DNA of 61,848 nt, from NCBI GenBank assembly GCA_009842675.1, contig VYEX01000013.1, positions 1 to 61,848 on the forward strand. The letters are read 5' to 3'. The translations under genes were made by a program, and so were the position numbers. This stretch comes from Acidimicrobiia bacterium (GTDB taxonomy: Bacteria; Actinomycetota; Acidimicrobiia; Acidimicrobiales; Bin134). Under the pieces are notes generated by a model, which had not been told where the DNA came from, made no database searches, and saw nothing but the letters and a program-made list of their open reading frames with translations. Shown here piece after piece: positions 44,941 through 54,592 of this stretch. The number at the start of each line of letters is the position of its first letter. Position 1 is the stretch's first letter.

Positions 44941-47147
44941 CGCTGACGGAGCGGCCTTTGCCGTGGATGGATCAACCTGGTCAAGACGTGGGCCCGCTTC
45001 TTGAGGCCTATCTGGAACGCCACCCCAACAGCACGTCCGACCGCATTGAAACGGCCTATCGCCTGGCCGAGAAAGCCCACTCCGGGCAGGTGCGCAAATC
45101 CGGTGAGCCCTACGTCACCCACCCTCTGGCCGTGGCCCACATCGTGGTCGAACTGGGTCTGGACGATGTGTCGGTCATCGCCGCCTTGCTGCACGACGCC
45201 ATCGAGGACACCGCCATGGACCTGTCGGAGGTGGAGCACCATTTCGGCGGGGAAGTGGCCTCAATCGTGGACAGCGTCACCCGGTTGGACCGACTCAAGT
45301 TCAATACCCAGGAGGAGGAGCAGGCCGCCTCCATGCGCAAGATGCTGGTGGCCATTGCCAAGGATCTGCGGGTGTTGGTGGTGAAGCTGTCCGACCGGCT
45401 GCACAACATGAGGACACTGGCCGCGCTGCCCTTGGAGAAGCAGCACCGGGTGGCCAGCGAGACAATGGACATCTACGCGCCGCTGGCCAACCGACTGGGC
45501 ATGCAGGACATGAAGCTCCAGCTCGAAGACTTGGCCTTCGCCGCCCTGCACCCCAAGCGGTATTCCGAGATCGACCGCATGGTGGCCACCCGGGCCCCCG
45601 AGCGAGATCTCTATCTGACTCAGGTTCTGTCCAGCGTTGACGCCCGTCTGGCCGAGCTGGGTATCCAAGCCCAGGTCACCGGTCGTCCCAAGCACCTTTG
45701 GAGCATCTACGAGAAGATGATGACCAAGGAGCGCAGCTTCGACGAGATCTTCGACTTGGTGGGCATCCGGGTCATCGTCGATTCGGTGCGGGACTGCTAT
45801 GCCGCGCTGGGCTCCATCCACGCCACCTGGAAGCCGGTGCAGGGGCGGTTCAAGGACTACATCGCCATGCCCAAATTCAATCTCTACCAGTCGCTGCACA
45901 CCTCGGTGGTGGGGCCGGGGGGCAAGTCGCTGGAGGTGCAGCTCCGCACGAATGAGATGCACGCCCGGGCCGAGCAGGGGGTGGCCGCCCACTGGGACTA
46001 CAAGGAGGGTGCCACCACTGACGATCTGGCCTGGCTGAGCCGTATCATCGACTGGCAGCAGGAAACATCTGATGCCGCCGAGTTCTTGAGCAACCTCAAG
46101 ACCGACCTGGATCACGATGAGGTACAGGTATTCACCCCCAAGGGCGAAGTGGTCTCGCTGCCCATGGGGGCCATTCCCATCGATTTCGCATACGCCATCC
46201 ACACCGAGGTGGGTCACGCCTGCATCGGGGCCCGGGTAAACGGCCAGCTGGTGCCGTTGGACCGGGAGCTGAGGCCCGGCGACATGGTCGAGATCTTCAC
46301 TTCCAAGGTGGCCGACAAAGGACCGTCGCGCGACTGGCTCGGGTTGGTGGCGTCCCACCGTGCCCGCAACAAGATCCGCCAATGGTTCGCTCAGGCCCGC
46401 CGGGAGGACGCCATCAAGGCTGGGCGTGATGCGGTGGCCGCCGCCCTGCGTCGGGAGCGGCTGCCGGTGGCCAAGATCCTGTCGGGCGACGAGCTGGTAC
46501 AGGCGGCCCAGGACATGAACTACCGCGACCTCGACACCCTGTTCGCCGCAGTGGGCGAGCGCCACGTGTCGGCCAAGGCAGTGGCCGAGCGGGTGGCCGG
46601 CAAGAGGGTGGAGCCTTCCTCTGAAGACGAAGGTGAGGTGGAGCTGGCCGATGTCCCATCACCGGCGGTGCTACTCCGCCCAACCGACCAGCCGGTGGAG
46701 GTTGAGGGGCTCGACGATGTGCTGGTGAATCTGGCCCGCTGCTGCAAGCCGGTGCCCCCCGACGAGATCATCGGCTTCGTCACCCGGGGCCGCGGGGTGT
46801 CGGTACACCGGGCGGAGTGCGCCAACGCGGTGTCGCTGTCATTTGAGCAGGGCGACCGCCTCATCGACGTGGATTGGAGCGCCGAGCGCAGCGGCACCTA
46901 CTGCGTGACCATCGAGGTCAAGGCATTCGACCGCACCCGCTTGCTGCGAGACGTGGCCAACGCCCTGTCCACCGGTTCGGTGAACATACTGGCCTGCGAG
47001 ACCCGCACCGGCGCCGATCAGATCTCGGTCATGCGATTCGACTTCGAGTTGAGCGACGGCTCGCACCTCGACGCCCTCCTGCGCACCATACGGGGCATCG
47101 AATCCGTCTACACCGCCTACCGCGTCCTCCCCACCGCTGCTGGCTAA
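44937..47147 (+). CDS. rel: Bifunctional (p)ppGpp synthetase/hydrolase
   Basis: A 736-residue Rel. The hydrolase HD motif is intact (ALLHDAIED after [13 protein letters not shown]). The synthetase domain has [20 protein letters not shown], with the RxKD signature of bifunctional enzymes. TGS ([30 protein letters not shown]), a zinc-finger region ([15 protein letters not shown]) and a C-terminal ACT domain follow. The GTG at 44937 overlaps apt. Its stop overlaps the convergent gene. Confidence 0.96.
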   Translation: MTLTERPLPWMDQPGQDVGPLLEAYLERHPNSTSDRIETAYRLAEKAHSGQVRKSGEPYVTHPLAVAHIVVELGLDDVSVIAALLHDAIEDTAMDLSEVEHHFGGEVASIVDSVTRLDRLKFNTQEEEQAASMRKMLVAIAKDLRVLVVKLSDRLHNMRTLAALPLEKQHRVASETMDIYAPLANRLGMQDMKLQLEDLAFAALHPKRYSEIDRMVATRAPERDLYLTQVLSSVDARLAELGIQAQVTGRPKHLWSIYEKMMTKERSFDEIFDLVGIRVIVDSVRDCYAALGSIHATWKPVQGRFKDYIAMPKFNLYQSLHTSVVGPGGKSLEVQLRTNEMHARAEQGVAAHWDYKEGATTDDLAWLSRIIDWQQETSDAAEFLSNLKTDLDHDEVQVFTPKGEVVSLPMGAIPIDFAYAIHTEVGHACIGARVNGQLVPLDRELRPGDMVEIFTSKVADKGPSRDWLGLVASHRARNKIRQWFAQARREDAIKAGRDAVAAALRRERLPVAKILSGDELVQAAQDMNYRDLDTLFAAVGERHVSAKAVAERVAGKRVEPSSEDEGEVELADVPSPAVLLRPTDQPVEVEGLDDVLVNLARCCKPVPPDEIIGFVTRGRGVSVHRAECANAVSLSFEQGDRLIDVDWSAERSGTYCVTIEVKAFDRTRLLRDVANALSTGSVNILACETRTGADQISVMRFDFELSDGSHLDALLRTIRGIESVYTAYRVLPTAAG

Positions 47148-47602
47148 GCAGACTCTTCTGTCAAGCGGCGCTGGTACATCAAAATCAGCATCACCCCCGC
47201 GGACAGCACGAGATGGAAAATCGGGGGGATGGGGGTGCTGAACCAGTTTGCTGAGGTGAACGAATCGTCCCCCAGCACGCCGACATCTGCGAGCACGCCG
47301 ACCAGTAACCGGATCCCCATGATGGCGAAGTACAACACGTTGAGCGCAAAGATCGGCTTGATCCAGCGAGGGCCGAGCAAGTTCAAGCCGCGATTCATGC
47401 GAGTGACGACAACCACAAAAAGCAGCAGAATCGCGATCTGAAGCACCAGCAGCGCCGGGTACCACAGCCCGCTGCCCTGCCACCTCTCCTCATCGGGCAG
47501 AAAACCCACCGGTGCCCAGCGCTGGATGACGTGGCCCACCACTCGAACTAGGAACGCGATGCCCAGCGCAGCGGTCAATGCCGAATACCGCTCATTTCTC
47601 AT
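47144..47602 (-). CDS. Hypothetical four-segment membrane protein
   Basis: A 152-residue protein with four predicted membrane segments (about 8-26, 48-68, 82-104, 125-145) and short basic loops. No family recognised. It is convergent with rel (stops overlap) and overlaps the enolase-superfamily gene by four bases, so it belongs to the minus-strand insert. Confidence 0.6.
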   Translation of the reverse strand: MRNERYSALTAALGIAFLVRVVGHVIQRWAPVGFLPDEERWQGSGLWYPALLVLQIAILLLFVVVVTRMNRGLNLLGPRWIKPIFALNVLYFAIMGIRLLVGVLADVGVLGDDSFTSANWFSTPIPPIFHLVLSAGVMLILMYQRRLTEESA

Positions 47603-48753
47603 GATTGCTCCCTTTCCGCAGCAGTCCGGTGTTCAACAGGGATCAGTTCGGCTCGGGGATCGAGACTCAGGCCGAAGCCGCTCGCGCCCATGCCGGCTAC
47701 GCGATTCAATTCCAGCCGACCGGACCAGTCGAACCTGAGGCTCGGTAGGGTCAAATCGCGGCGCAGCAACTGGGTTCCGAAAGCTCCCTCGGCGGCGACC
47801 AGTCGGTCGCCTACCGCTTGCATCAGCGTGAGGGCGGCACGAGACAAGATGCCCGTCTCACCTACATGGCATCCCACGATCACCCCCACGTCTCGGCGTA
47901 CAGCCTCTCGGGCAACCTCAAGGGATCGGATCACGCCGCCCATCTTCGAGACCCGCAGGTTGATGATCCAGCGCTCTGGGTCGTCCAGTGACTCCAACTG
48001 TCTGGCTCGGACGAGGCTCTCGTCCAAAACGACTTTGATGCCCAGCACATTGGCGATCTGTCGACATCCTTCCAGGTCGCCCGACCGCAACGGCTCCTCG
48101 ATTGCGAACGGCGTCACAGGCATCGAGTTCAGGTGGGCTTGGCACTCATCGGGAGATTTCCAGAGGTTGTTGGCGTCAACTCGCAACCGCAGACGGTGGC
48201 TAGCTCGGGATGAAAAGAACCCCAATCGGCGGCGGTCTCGGCGAACATCTCCGGATAGCTTTACCTTGAAGTCTTGAAAGCCGCGGACCCGATATCGGCT
48301 GTGCTGCCACCAAAACACCGGAAGCGGCCAATCGGCCAGTACCGCCGAATATTGGAACTGATTCTCCGGCCGGTCGACTTCCAGCAGGTCTTCCACCGAT
48401 TGCTTCTGAGTCTTGCCCAACAAGTCGAGCACCGCAGTTTCCATTGCACAGAATGCGGCCGGATTGGCGTCAATGGCGCTTCTATGGGCCTCGATCCAAG
48501 CCCGCAGGCTGCGGGCGTCGGTGACCTGAGCGATAAGCGAATCGGCATATTGGTCGATGAACCGGCTGCTGCTGAGCACCGTCTCCCCGGTGACGTACTC
48601 CCGCGGGCAACCTTCTCCGTAACCAGTCTGACCGTCCCGGCCATGGGCGACCACTATCAAGTTGGACACTCGTCGTCGGCTGGCTGATGCGTGGCGGATC
48701 ACCGTCTTGAACGGCATCGGAAACGTGAAGACTCCAAGGCGTTCTATGCGCAT
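47599..48753 (-). CDS. Enolase-superfamily enzyme (MLE subgroup; epimerase or OSBS-like)
   Basis: A 384-residue protein. The catalytic lysine pair is K163-x-K165 (DFKVKL), metal ligands are D193 (RVDANN), E219 (IEEPL) and D244 (LDESL), and the opposite lysine is K270 (RVSKMGG). This set is that of dipeptide epimerases, o-succinylbenzoate synthases and muconate cycloisomerases. The ATG at 48753 gives the family start and lies four bases after the GH3 stop. Neighbours do not include menaquinone genes, which speaks against OSBS. Confidence 0.8.
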   Translation of the reverse strand: MRIERLGVFTFPMPFKTVIRHASASRRRVSNLIVVAHGRDGQTGYGEGCPREYVTGETVLSSSRFIDQYADSLIAQVTDARSLRAWIEAHRSAIDANPAAFCAMETAVLDLLGKTQKQSVEDLLEVDRPENQFQYSAVLADWPLPVFWWQHSRYRVRGFQDFKVKLSGDVRRDRRRLGFFSSRASHRLRLRVDANNLWKSPDECQAHLNSMPVTPFAIEEPLRSGDLEGCRQIANVLGIKVVLDESLVRARQLESLDDPERWIINLRVSKMGGVIRSLEVAREAVRRDVGVIVGCHVGETGILSRAALTLMQAVGDRLVAAEGAFGTQLLRRDLTLPSLRFDWSGRLELNRVAGMGASGFGLSLDPRAELIPVEHRTAAEREQS

Positions 48754-48757
48754 GGCA

Positions 48758-50455
48758 CTAGACCAGATCCTCAGTTGAAGGCACGCGTTCTTCGAAGTCG
48801 AAGGGACATTCGTGGCTGTATTGGAGATGAACAAACTTGAACTGCACATCCCGCTGCCCGTCGGCCACTCGTTGGTGGCGAAAGGCGTCTCCAGTGCCAG
48901 GCACGACGCGCTTTATTGCCAATTGGTTGAGTCGCTGGCTCGCCCTTTTCGACTTGTATTCGATGTTCAAGTCGGCGAGATGCTCGTCGATCTGGCGAGC
49001 CATGTCGGAGGCCAGAAGCAATCTGGATTGGTCGGCGGCAGCTTCTAGGTAGAGCAGATATCCGGCACGCTCGACATCGGCCAGCATGATGAAGAATTCG
49101 GGCGCTAGGCCCCGCTGCCCCATGACGGAGGTCACCGCGTTGATGACTTGGCCTTCGTGCAGCTTTTCGCCGGTGATGCTGGTGATGCCCTTGCCCTTTT
49201 GGACGAAAGCCAGGGTAGGGGTCCCCCTCAGTGAACCTGTCACCCGGACGATGTCGCTCATGTCGTAGCGGTATAGGCCGCTGGTGGTGGTCACGATCAC
49301 GTAGTAGTCGCGGCCTTCTTCTAGCTGTTCCAACGACAGGAGGTTTGTACCCTGCTTGACATCTGGGGTGGCCGCTTCCCATTCTTCGCTGGGGGCGAAC
49401 TCGAAGAAGGCGTTGCCCAGTGTCGGCACGCAGGCAGTTCGATGCGGATCAAGATTGACGGTGCCTGTCACCTCGCTGGCCAGATAGCCGAGTTCGTACA
49501 CAGGGCAGTCAACGGTGAGCAGCGGCCTCAGATTCGCCACCGCAACGCCGCAGCTCCCTCCGGTCCAGGTGAGGACGCCGGAAAGTCCTGGCCACAGATC
49601 GGCAAAGGTCAGCCGGCCCGCGGCATTGCGGCGCTGCTCCAATTCGTTGGCCCGTTCGGGCTGAGGCTGGAGCAGGGTATCGGTGTTCATTTGCCCTACG
49701 TCCAAGTCGGCAGGGGGTCGGCCCTTGGCCACCGCCTCGATCACCAGATCGGCGTTTTGGTTGATCACGTCCATCAGCCGCACGAGGGTGGAGGGGTTGG
49801 CCGTGGCCAGACAGGTCACCGATCGATCGGCGGCCCCCAGCATGCCTGTGAGGAGATAGCGGGCATCGTTGTCGGCAATATCGGATATTTCGGCAGGCAG
49901 AACGTAACGCCTCCTAATGAGCCGACCCTGACTGGCGTTGAGCAAGCCTGAGGCAGAGCCGAAGGGCGCCCCTCCCGGCATGGTGCCTTCGATCGCGGCG
50001 CCGGTAATCGAGAACACCTTGCCCGTGAGCATGGAGGTCTTCCTTGCCATCACATAGGCAGTTAGCTGCTGGAGTTCTTGGATGCTGGCAAGGCCTGGCT
50101 TGGTAATCGGGATGTCCTTGGGTGCCGCCACGGTGCCGCTGGTGCGGTTGTAGAACACCGGCTGTTCTGCCGTCAGGCAAGGCTCGCCGGTCAGCTCTTG
50201 GCGCTCGATGAGATCGCGCAGCGACTCGTAGGTCTGGACGGGAACAGCCTCTCTGTATTGTTCCGCAGCGGTGATTCGGGCGAATCCGTGGGCCTTCCCG
50301 AAGGCGGTGTCCGCGTTTTCGGCCAGGATGCGGCGCAAGAGGGCTTCGCTCGCGGCATCGGGCGATTTCACGTCAGCAAGGATCTTCCGGTGCCTTGGGC
50401 TGCTCTTCAGGGAGAGTCCGGCTCTCAGGGCGAGATAGCCGATTCTGCTGGACAT
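48758..50455 (-). CDS. GH3-family acyl-adenylating ligase
   Basis: A 565-residue member of the ANL-related GH3 family, named for plant enzymes that join jasmonate or auxin to amino acids. Visible signs: FYNRTSGTVAAPKDIP (101-116) as the phosphate-binding loop, a hydrophobic core, GLYRYDMSDIVRVTG near 385-400 and KGITSITGEKLHEGQV near 415-430 before the mobile C-terminal domain. Bacterial GH3 proteins are mostly of unknown substrate. It is flanked by an enolase-superfamily enzyme and a fatty acid hydroxylase, suggesting modification of a small acid or lipid. Confidence 0.85.
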   Translation of the reverse strand: MSSRIGYLALRAGLSLKSSPRHRKILADVKSPDAASEALLRRILAENADTAFGKAHGFARITAAEQYREAVPVQTYESLRDLIERQELTGEPCLTAEQPVFYNRTSGTVAAPKDIPITKPGLASIQELQQLTAYVMARKTSMLTGKVFSITGAAIEGTMPGGAPFGSASGLLNASQGRLIRRRYVLPAEISDIADNDARYLLTGMLGAADRSVTCLATANPSTLVRLMDVINQNADLVIEAVAKGRPPADLDVGQMNTDTLLQPQPERANELEQRRNAAGRLTFADLWPGLSGVLTWTGGSCGVAVANLRPLLTVDCPVYELGYLASEVTGTVNLDPHRTACVPTLGNAFFEFAPSEEWEAATPDVKQGTNLLSLEQLEEGRDYYVIVTTTSGLYRYDMSDIVRVTGSLRGTPTLAFVQKGKGITSITGEKLHEGQVINAVTSVMGQRGLAPEFFIMLADVERAGYLLYLEAAADQSRLLLASDMARQIDEHLADLNIEYKSKRASQRLNQLAIKRVVPGTGDAFRHQRVADGQRDVQFKFVHLQYSHECPFDFEERVPSTEDLV

Positions 50456-50482
50456 CTGCTGCTGGCCTCCGGTTGGTTCCTG

Positions 50483-51442
50483 CTATCGGTTCTGCTCAGC
50501 AGCTTTGGCCTTGTCTAGGCCGGCGACGAACGGGGTTCGCATTTGCGTCATGAAACCCAGGGGATAGTCCTGGTTAATCAGCCCGAGCGGGCCTACCTTT
50601 CGGCGGCTTGGCAGATAGCGCGTGCCGAACAGCGTGTCCCACACAATCAGGTTGTTGCCGAAGTTGTTGTCCGATTCTGCCGGGATCATTGAATGGTGCC
50701 AGCGGTGCAGTTCAGGTCCGCTCACCAGGTGGTTGAGAGGTCCCAGCCGCACGTCGCAATTCGAGTGTTGGTAGAAGCCGTTGACGGCGTAGAACACGAA
50801 ATAGGCGGCTAGGGCTTCTCCGCCCACCCCCACCAGCACAAACGGCAGTGCGTCGGCGCAATACTGCACTGACTTCTCGATCGGGTGGAAGCGCCCGACA
50901 TTCACCCAATAGAGGCGGTGGGGTGAGTGGTGTACGGCATGGAATCGCCACATGGACTCGAACTTGTGGAAGGCGCGGTGCAGCCAGTACCGGAGCAGGT
51001 CGGCGAGAACCAGCATGAGCGCGGCCTGCACCGCTATGGGCTGGTCATGGGGCCACAGGCCATCGATGGCTATTCCGGCGTCCTTCAATACATTGGCGAT
51101 GGCGATCACGGCAAGGAAGGACAAGAGGAGGGGGAGAGCCACCTGAATTGCCAGCATGAACGACACGTCGGTGCGCACGTCGTCTGGCGAGGGCCTCCAC
51201 TCGGATCGGTAGGGCAGTTTCAACTCATGGAGCGTTACGAGGGCGGCCCCGGTTAGGACCGCGGCGTATGAAGCCAGCGTCACATGCACTCCGGCTGCCA
51301 TCAAGACCGCGAAGATGGCAAAGGCAAGGCTGAGTACCGCCGGATATGACCCGCCCATCACAAAGCGCCCGCTCAGCGTTCGGTTGCCGGCCAGTGATTT
51401 TGTGTCTCCTGGTTCGGAAGGAGATTCCGGGCCATCCGGCAT
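50483..51442 (-). CDS. Fatty acid hydroxylase/sterol desaturase family protein
   Basis: A 319-residue integral membrane di-iron enzyme. Histidine boxes: HRAFH, HAVHHS, a lone histidine in YQHSN and HRWHHS, with about four membrane segments. The family hydroxylates or desaturates lipids. The ATG at 51442 gives MPDGPESPSEPGD; in-frame sequence further upstream overlaps the hisS promoter. It is first in the minus-strand group with GH3 and the enolase-superfamily gene (27 bases to GH3). Confidence 0.85.
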   Translation of the reverse strand: MPDGPESPSEPGDTKSLAGNRTLSGRFVMGGSYPAVLSLAFAIFAVLMAAGVHVTLASYAAVLTGAALVTLHELKLPYRSEWRPSPDDVRTDVSFMLAIQVALPLLLSFLAVIAIANVLKDAGIAIDGLWPHDQPIAVQAALMLVLADLLRYWLHRAFHKFESMWRFHAVHHSPHRLYWVNVGRFHPIEKSVQYCADALPFVLVGVGGEALAAYFVFYAVNGFYQHSNCDVRLGPLNHLVSGPELHRWHHSMIPAESDNNFGNNLIVWDTLFGTRYLPSRRKVGPLGLINQDYPLGFMTQMRTPFVAGLDKAKAAEQNR

Positions 51443-51541
51443 GTCCGCAGCATAAGGGACGCCAAAAGGATGGCCCGCGACCCCTGCGGAGCGGACTGCG
51501 ACTTGCTGCACATAGATGGGGGAACGGTCGCAGTGCGCCGG

Positions 51542-51547
51542 TAGCAT
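51542..51547 (+). promoter_or_regulatory. Putative -10 element of hisS
   Basis: TAGCAT ends eight bases before the GTG at 51556; transcription from the expected distance would begin at that GTG, giving a leaderless mRNA. This supports the GTG over the ATG at 51565. Confidence 0.4.
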
Positions 51548-51555
51548 CGGGCGTT

Positions 51556-52818
51556 GTGGCTGAAATGTTTCAAGCTCCCAAGGGGACTCGCGACATCCTG
51601 CCGCCCGAGTCGGACCGCTGGCAGGCGCTGGTGGCCGTATTCGCTGAGGTGTTTGGACGGGCCGGCTTTGGGCTGGTGCAGAACCCGATGTTTGAGGACA
51701 TCGGGGTGTTCCACCGCTTGGGCGAGGGCACCGAAGTGGTCCGCAAGGAGATGTACGACTTCTTGGACAAGGGCGAGCGCCACATGGCCCTGCGCCCGGA
51801 GGGCACTGCCTCGGTGGTTCGGGCCTTCAACCAGCACCGGCCCACCGTGCCCTGGAAGGTGTGGTACCTCACCCCCTGCTTCCGCTACGAAGAGCCCCAG
51901 GCCGGGCGGTTCCGCCAGCACCACCAAGTAGGAGCTGAGGCCATCGGCTCGGCCGATCCCGACCTCGACGTGGAGGTCATCGCCCTTCAACACGACTTCT
52001 TTCAGGCGCTCGGATTGAGCCAGTTGTCGCTGCGGCTTAACTCCATGGGCAGCCCCGGCGACCGACAGGCCTACGCCGGGCAGTTGGCTGCCTGGCTGGG
52101 CCAGCGGGTGGGGGAGTTGGACGAGGCCGACCGGGCCAACGCCGCCGACCATCCTCTTCGGGTGCTGGACTCCAAGCGGGATCGCACCGTGGCCGCGGTG
52201 GCCGATGCCCCCCTCATCATCGACTGCCTCTCCGACGAGGCCGCCGCCCACTTCGAGCGAGTGCAGGCCGGGCTCAACGCCTTGGGAGTCAGTTACCAGA
52301 TTGATCCTCGCCTGGTACGGGGCTTGGACTATTACACCCATACCACCTGGGAGTTCGTGGCCGGTGCTCTGACCTCGGCCCAGAACGCAGTGGGCGGCGG
52401 GGGGCGCTACGACGGGCTGGCCGAGTCCCTCGGCGGCAAGCCCGCCCCCGGGGTGGGATTCGGCGCTGGCATTGAGCGCATCCTGCTGGCCGCCGACGCC
52501 GAGGATGCCCTCCCGGAAGCCGAGGCGGCCGTTGACGTGTTCGTGGTCGACGTGACCGGCGGAGACGCCGGGCGCGATCTCACCTTCGAATTGCGCCGCA
52601 ACGGCATCTCCGCCGACCGGGCGTTCGACGCCCGATCGATGAAGGCCCAGATGAAGGTGGCCGACCGCTCCGGCGCCCGCTTGGCCCTGCTGGTGGGCGA
52701 CGACGAACTGGAGTCGGGCACCGTCACCCTGCGCGACCTGCGTTCAGGAGGCGGCCAAATCGCCCTTCCCCGGGACCAAGTCGTAAATGACGTGGCTCAG
52801 AGGCTGGCGAAAGAGTGA
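51556..52818 (+). CDS. hisS: Histidyl-tRNA synthetase
   Basis: A 420-residue class II synthetase: FQAPKGTRDILPPES start, ALRPEGTASVVRAF motif 2, the histidine-specific RGLDYYTHTTWEF and GGGGRYDGL, and a C-terminal anticodon-binding domain. Start is GTG 51556 (VAEMFQ) or ATG 51565 (MFQ); neither has a good ribosome site. Confidence 0.95.
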   Translation: MAEMFQAPKGTRDILPPESDRWQALVAVFAEVFGRAGFGLVQNPMFEDIGVFHRLGEGTEVVRKEMYDFLDKGERHMALRPEGTASVVRAFNQHRPTVPWKVWYLTPCFRYEEPQAGRFRQHHQVGAEAIGSADPDLDVEVIALQHDFFQALGLSQLSLRLNSMGSPGDRQAYAGQLAAWLGQRVGELDEADRANAADHPLRVLDSKRDRTVAAVADAPLIIDCLSDEAAAHFERVQAGLNALGVSYQIDPRLVRGLDYYTHTTWEFVAGALTSAQNAVGGGGRYDGLAESLGGKPAPGVGFGAGIERILLAADAEDALPEAEAAVDVFVVDVTGGDAGRDLTFELRRNGISADRAFDARSMKAQMKVADRSGARLALLVGDDELESGTVTLRDLRSGGGQIALPRDQVVNDVAQRLAKE

Positions 52819-52828
52819 AATAGCCGCG

Positions 52829-54565
52829 ATGCGAACTGACTATTGCGGCGAGTTGCGCGCCGATGACATTGGCCGGGAGGTAGCGGTGTGCGGCTGGGTG
52901 GACCGCCGCCGAGAGCACGGGGAGAACCTGGCCTTCATCGACCTGCGGGATCGTACCGGCGTGATCCAGTGCGTGGTTGACGAGCGCCACGATCTGCGCT
53001 CGGAATACGTGGTCCGCATCAGCGGCACGGTGCGGCCCCGGCCCGAGGGCACGGTCAACCCCAAGCTGGACACCGGTGAGGTTGAGGTCGGCGACTGCCA
53101 CGTAGAGGTTCTGTCTGCCGCCGAACCCCCGCCGTTCCCGCTGCACTCCCGCACCGAGGTGGATGAGAACGTGCGCCTGCGCTACCGCTACGTCGACCTG
53201 CGGGGGGAGCGCCTTCAGCGCAACCTGGAGCTGCGGGCCACGGTGAACAGCGCCATCCGCCTCTCCATGGAATCCCAGAGATTCACCGAGATCGAGACCC
53301 CCATGCTGGTGGCCTCCACCCCCGAGGGGGCCCGCGACTTTGTCGTGCCCTCCCGACTGCACCCTGGACGGTTCTACGCCCTGCCCCAGTCGCCCCAAAT
53401 CTTCAAGCAGCTCTGCATGGTGGGGGGCATCGACCGCTACTACCAGATCGCCCGCTGCCTGCGCGACGAAGACCTCCGGGCCGACCGTCAGTTCGAGTTC
53501 ATGCAGCTCGACGCCGAGGCCAGCTTTGCCGACCAAGACGACGTGATGGCCTTCATCACCGAGGCGGTGGCCGCCGCGGTGGAGGCTGTGACCGGGACCC
53601 GTCCCGACGAACCCATCTTCATGACCTGGACCGATGCTGTGGAGCGCTACGGCTCCGACAAGCCCGACATCCGCTTCGGCATGGAGCTGATCGAGTTGAC
53701 CGGCTTGTTCGAAGGCACCGAGGCCAAGGTTTTCCAGGTGGAGTGCGTGAAGGGCATCAACTGCAAAGGGGGCGGACAGAGCTTGGGGCGCAACGCCATC
53801 GACGAGCTCACCCGCAAGTGCCAGCAATGGGGGGCCAAGGGCCTGGCCTGGTTCAGGGTGGGCGACGACGGCGCCCTTGACGGCGCGTTGACAAAATTCA
53901 TGTCCGACGAGGAGCAGGCCGCACTCGGCCCGGCCATGGGCGCCGAACCCGGCGACCTTCTGCTGCTGATCGCCGACCGCCGCTCCAAGGTGCGCGACAT
54001 CCTCGGCTTGCTCCGCTTGGAGCTGGGCCGACCCCCCATCACTGAGGGCGGGCTGAACTTCGTGTGGGTCACCGAATTCCCGCTGTTCGAGTCCATCGAC
54101 GACCAGGGCCGACCCATCGCCGCCCACCATCCATTCACCATGCCCCACCCCGACGATGTGGGCTTGCTGGACGGCGAAGGCGAGGAGCTGCTGACTGTGC
54201 GCTCCCAGGCCTACGACCTGGTGCTCAACGGCTGGGAGCTGGGCTCGGGCAGCGTCCGGATCCACCGGCCCGACATCCAGCGGGCGGTGTTTCGAGCCCT
54301 GGGCATCGGCGACGACGAGGCCGAGGAGCGATTCGGCTTCCTCCTCGATGCCTTCCGCTACGGTGCCCCACCTCACGCCGGGTTCGCCTTCGGCATCGAC
54401 CGACTGGTGGCCATCTTGGCCGGGGAGGAGAACATCCGCGAGGTCATCGCCTTCCCCAAAACCCAGTCGGGCGCCGACCCGCTGTCCAACTCGCCCACCC
54501 CAATTGCCGACCGCCACCTCGACGAGCTCGGCCTGCGCGTGCTTCCGCCCCCCGACGCTGGTTAA
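52829..54565 (+). CDS. aspS: Aspartyl-tRNA synthetase (bacterial type)
   Basis: A 578-residue class II synthetase with N-terminal OB-fold (CGWVDRRREHGENLAFIDLRDR), class II core (RCLRDEDLRADRQFEFMQLD), the bacterial GAD insertion (about 285-410) and motif 3 GFAFGIDRLVAIL. The ATG at 52829 gives MRTDYCGELR; it lies 10 bases after hisS. Whether it also charges tRNA-Asn cannot be told here. Confidence 0.95.
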   Translation: MRTDYCGELRADDIGREVAVCGWVDRRREHGENLAFIDLRDRTGVIQCVVDERHDLRSEYVVRISGTVRPRPEGTVNPKLDTGEVEVGDCHVEVLSAAEPPPFPLHSRTEVDENVRLRYRYVDLRGERLQRNLELRATVNSAIRLSMESQRFTEIETPMLVASTPEGARDFVVPSRLHPGRFYALPQSPQIFKQLCMVGGIDRYYQIARCLRDEDLRADRQFEFMQLDAEASFADQDDVMAFITEAVAAAVEAVTGTRPDEPIFMTWTDAVERYGSDKPDIRFGMELIELTGLFEGTEAKVFQVECVKGINCKGGGQSLGRNAIDELTRKCQQWGAKGLAWFRVGDDGALDGALTKFMSDEEQAALGPAMGAEPGDLLLLIADRRSKVRDILGLLRLELGRPPITEGGLNFVWVTEFPLFESIDDQGRPIAAHHPFTMPHPDDVGLLDGEGEELLTVRSQAYDLVLNGWELGSGSVRIHRPDIQRAVFRALGIGDDEAEERFGFLLDAFRYGAPPHAGFAFGIDRLVAILAGEENIREVIAFPKTQSGADPLSNSPTPIADRHLDELGLRVLPPPDAG

Positions 54566-54592
54566 TCGGATGGGGCGCCGCACCCATGCCGG

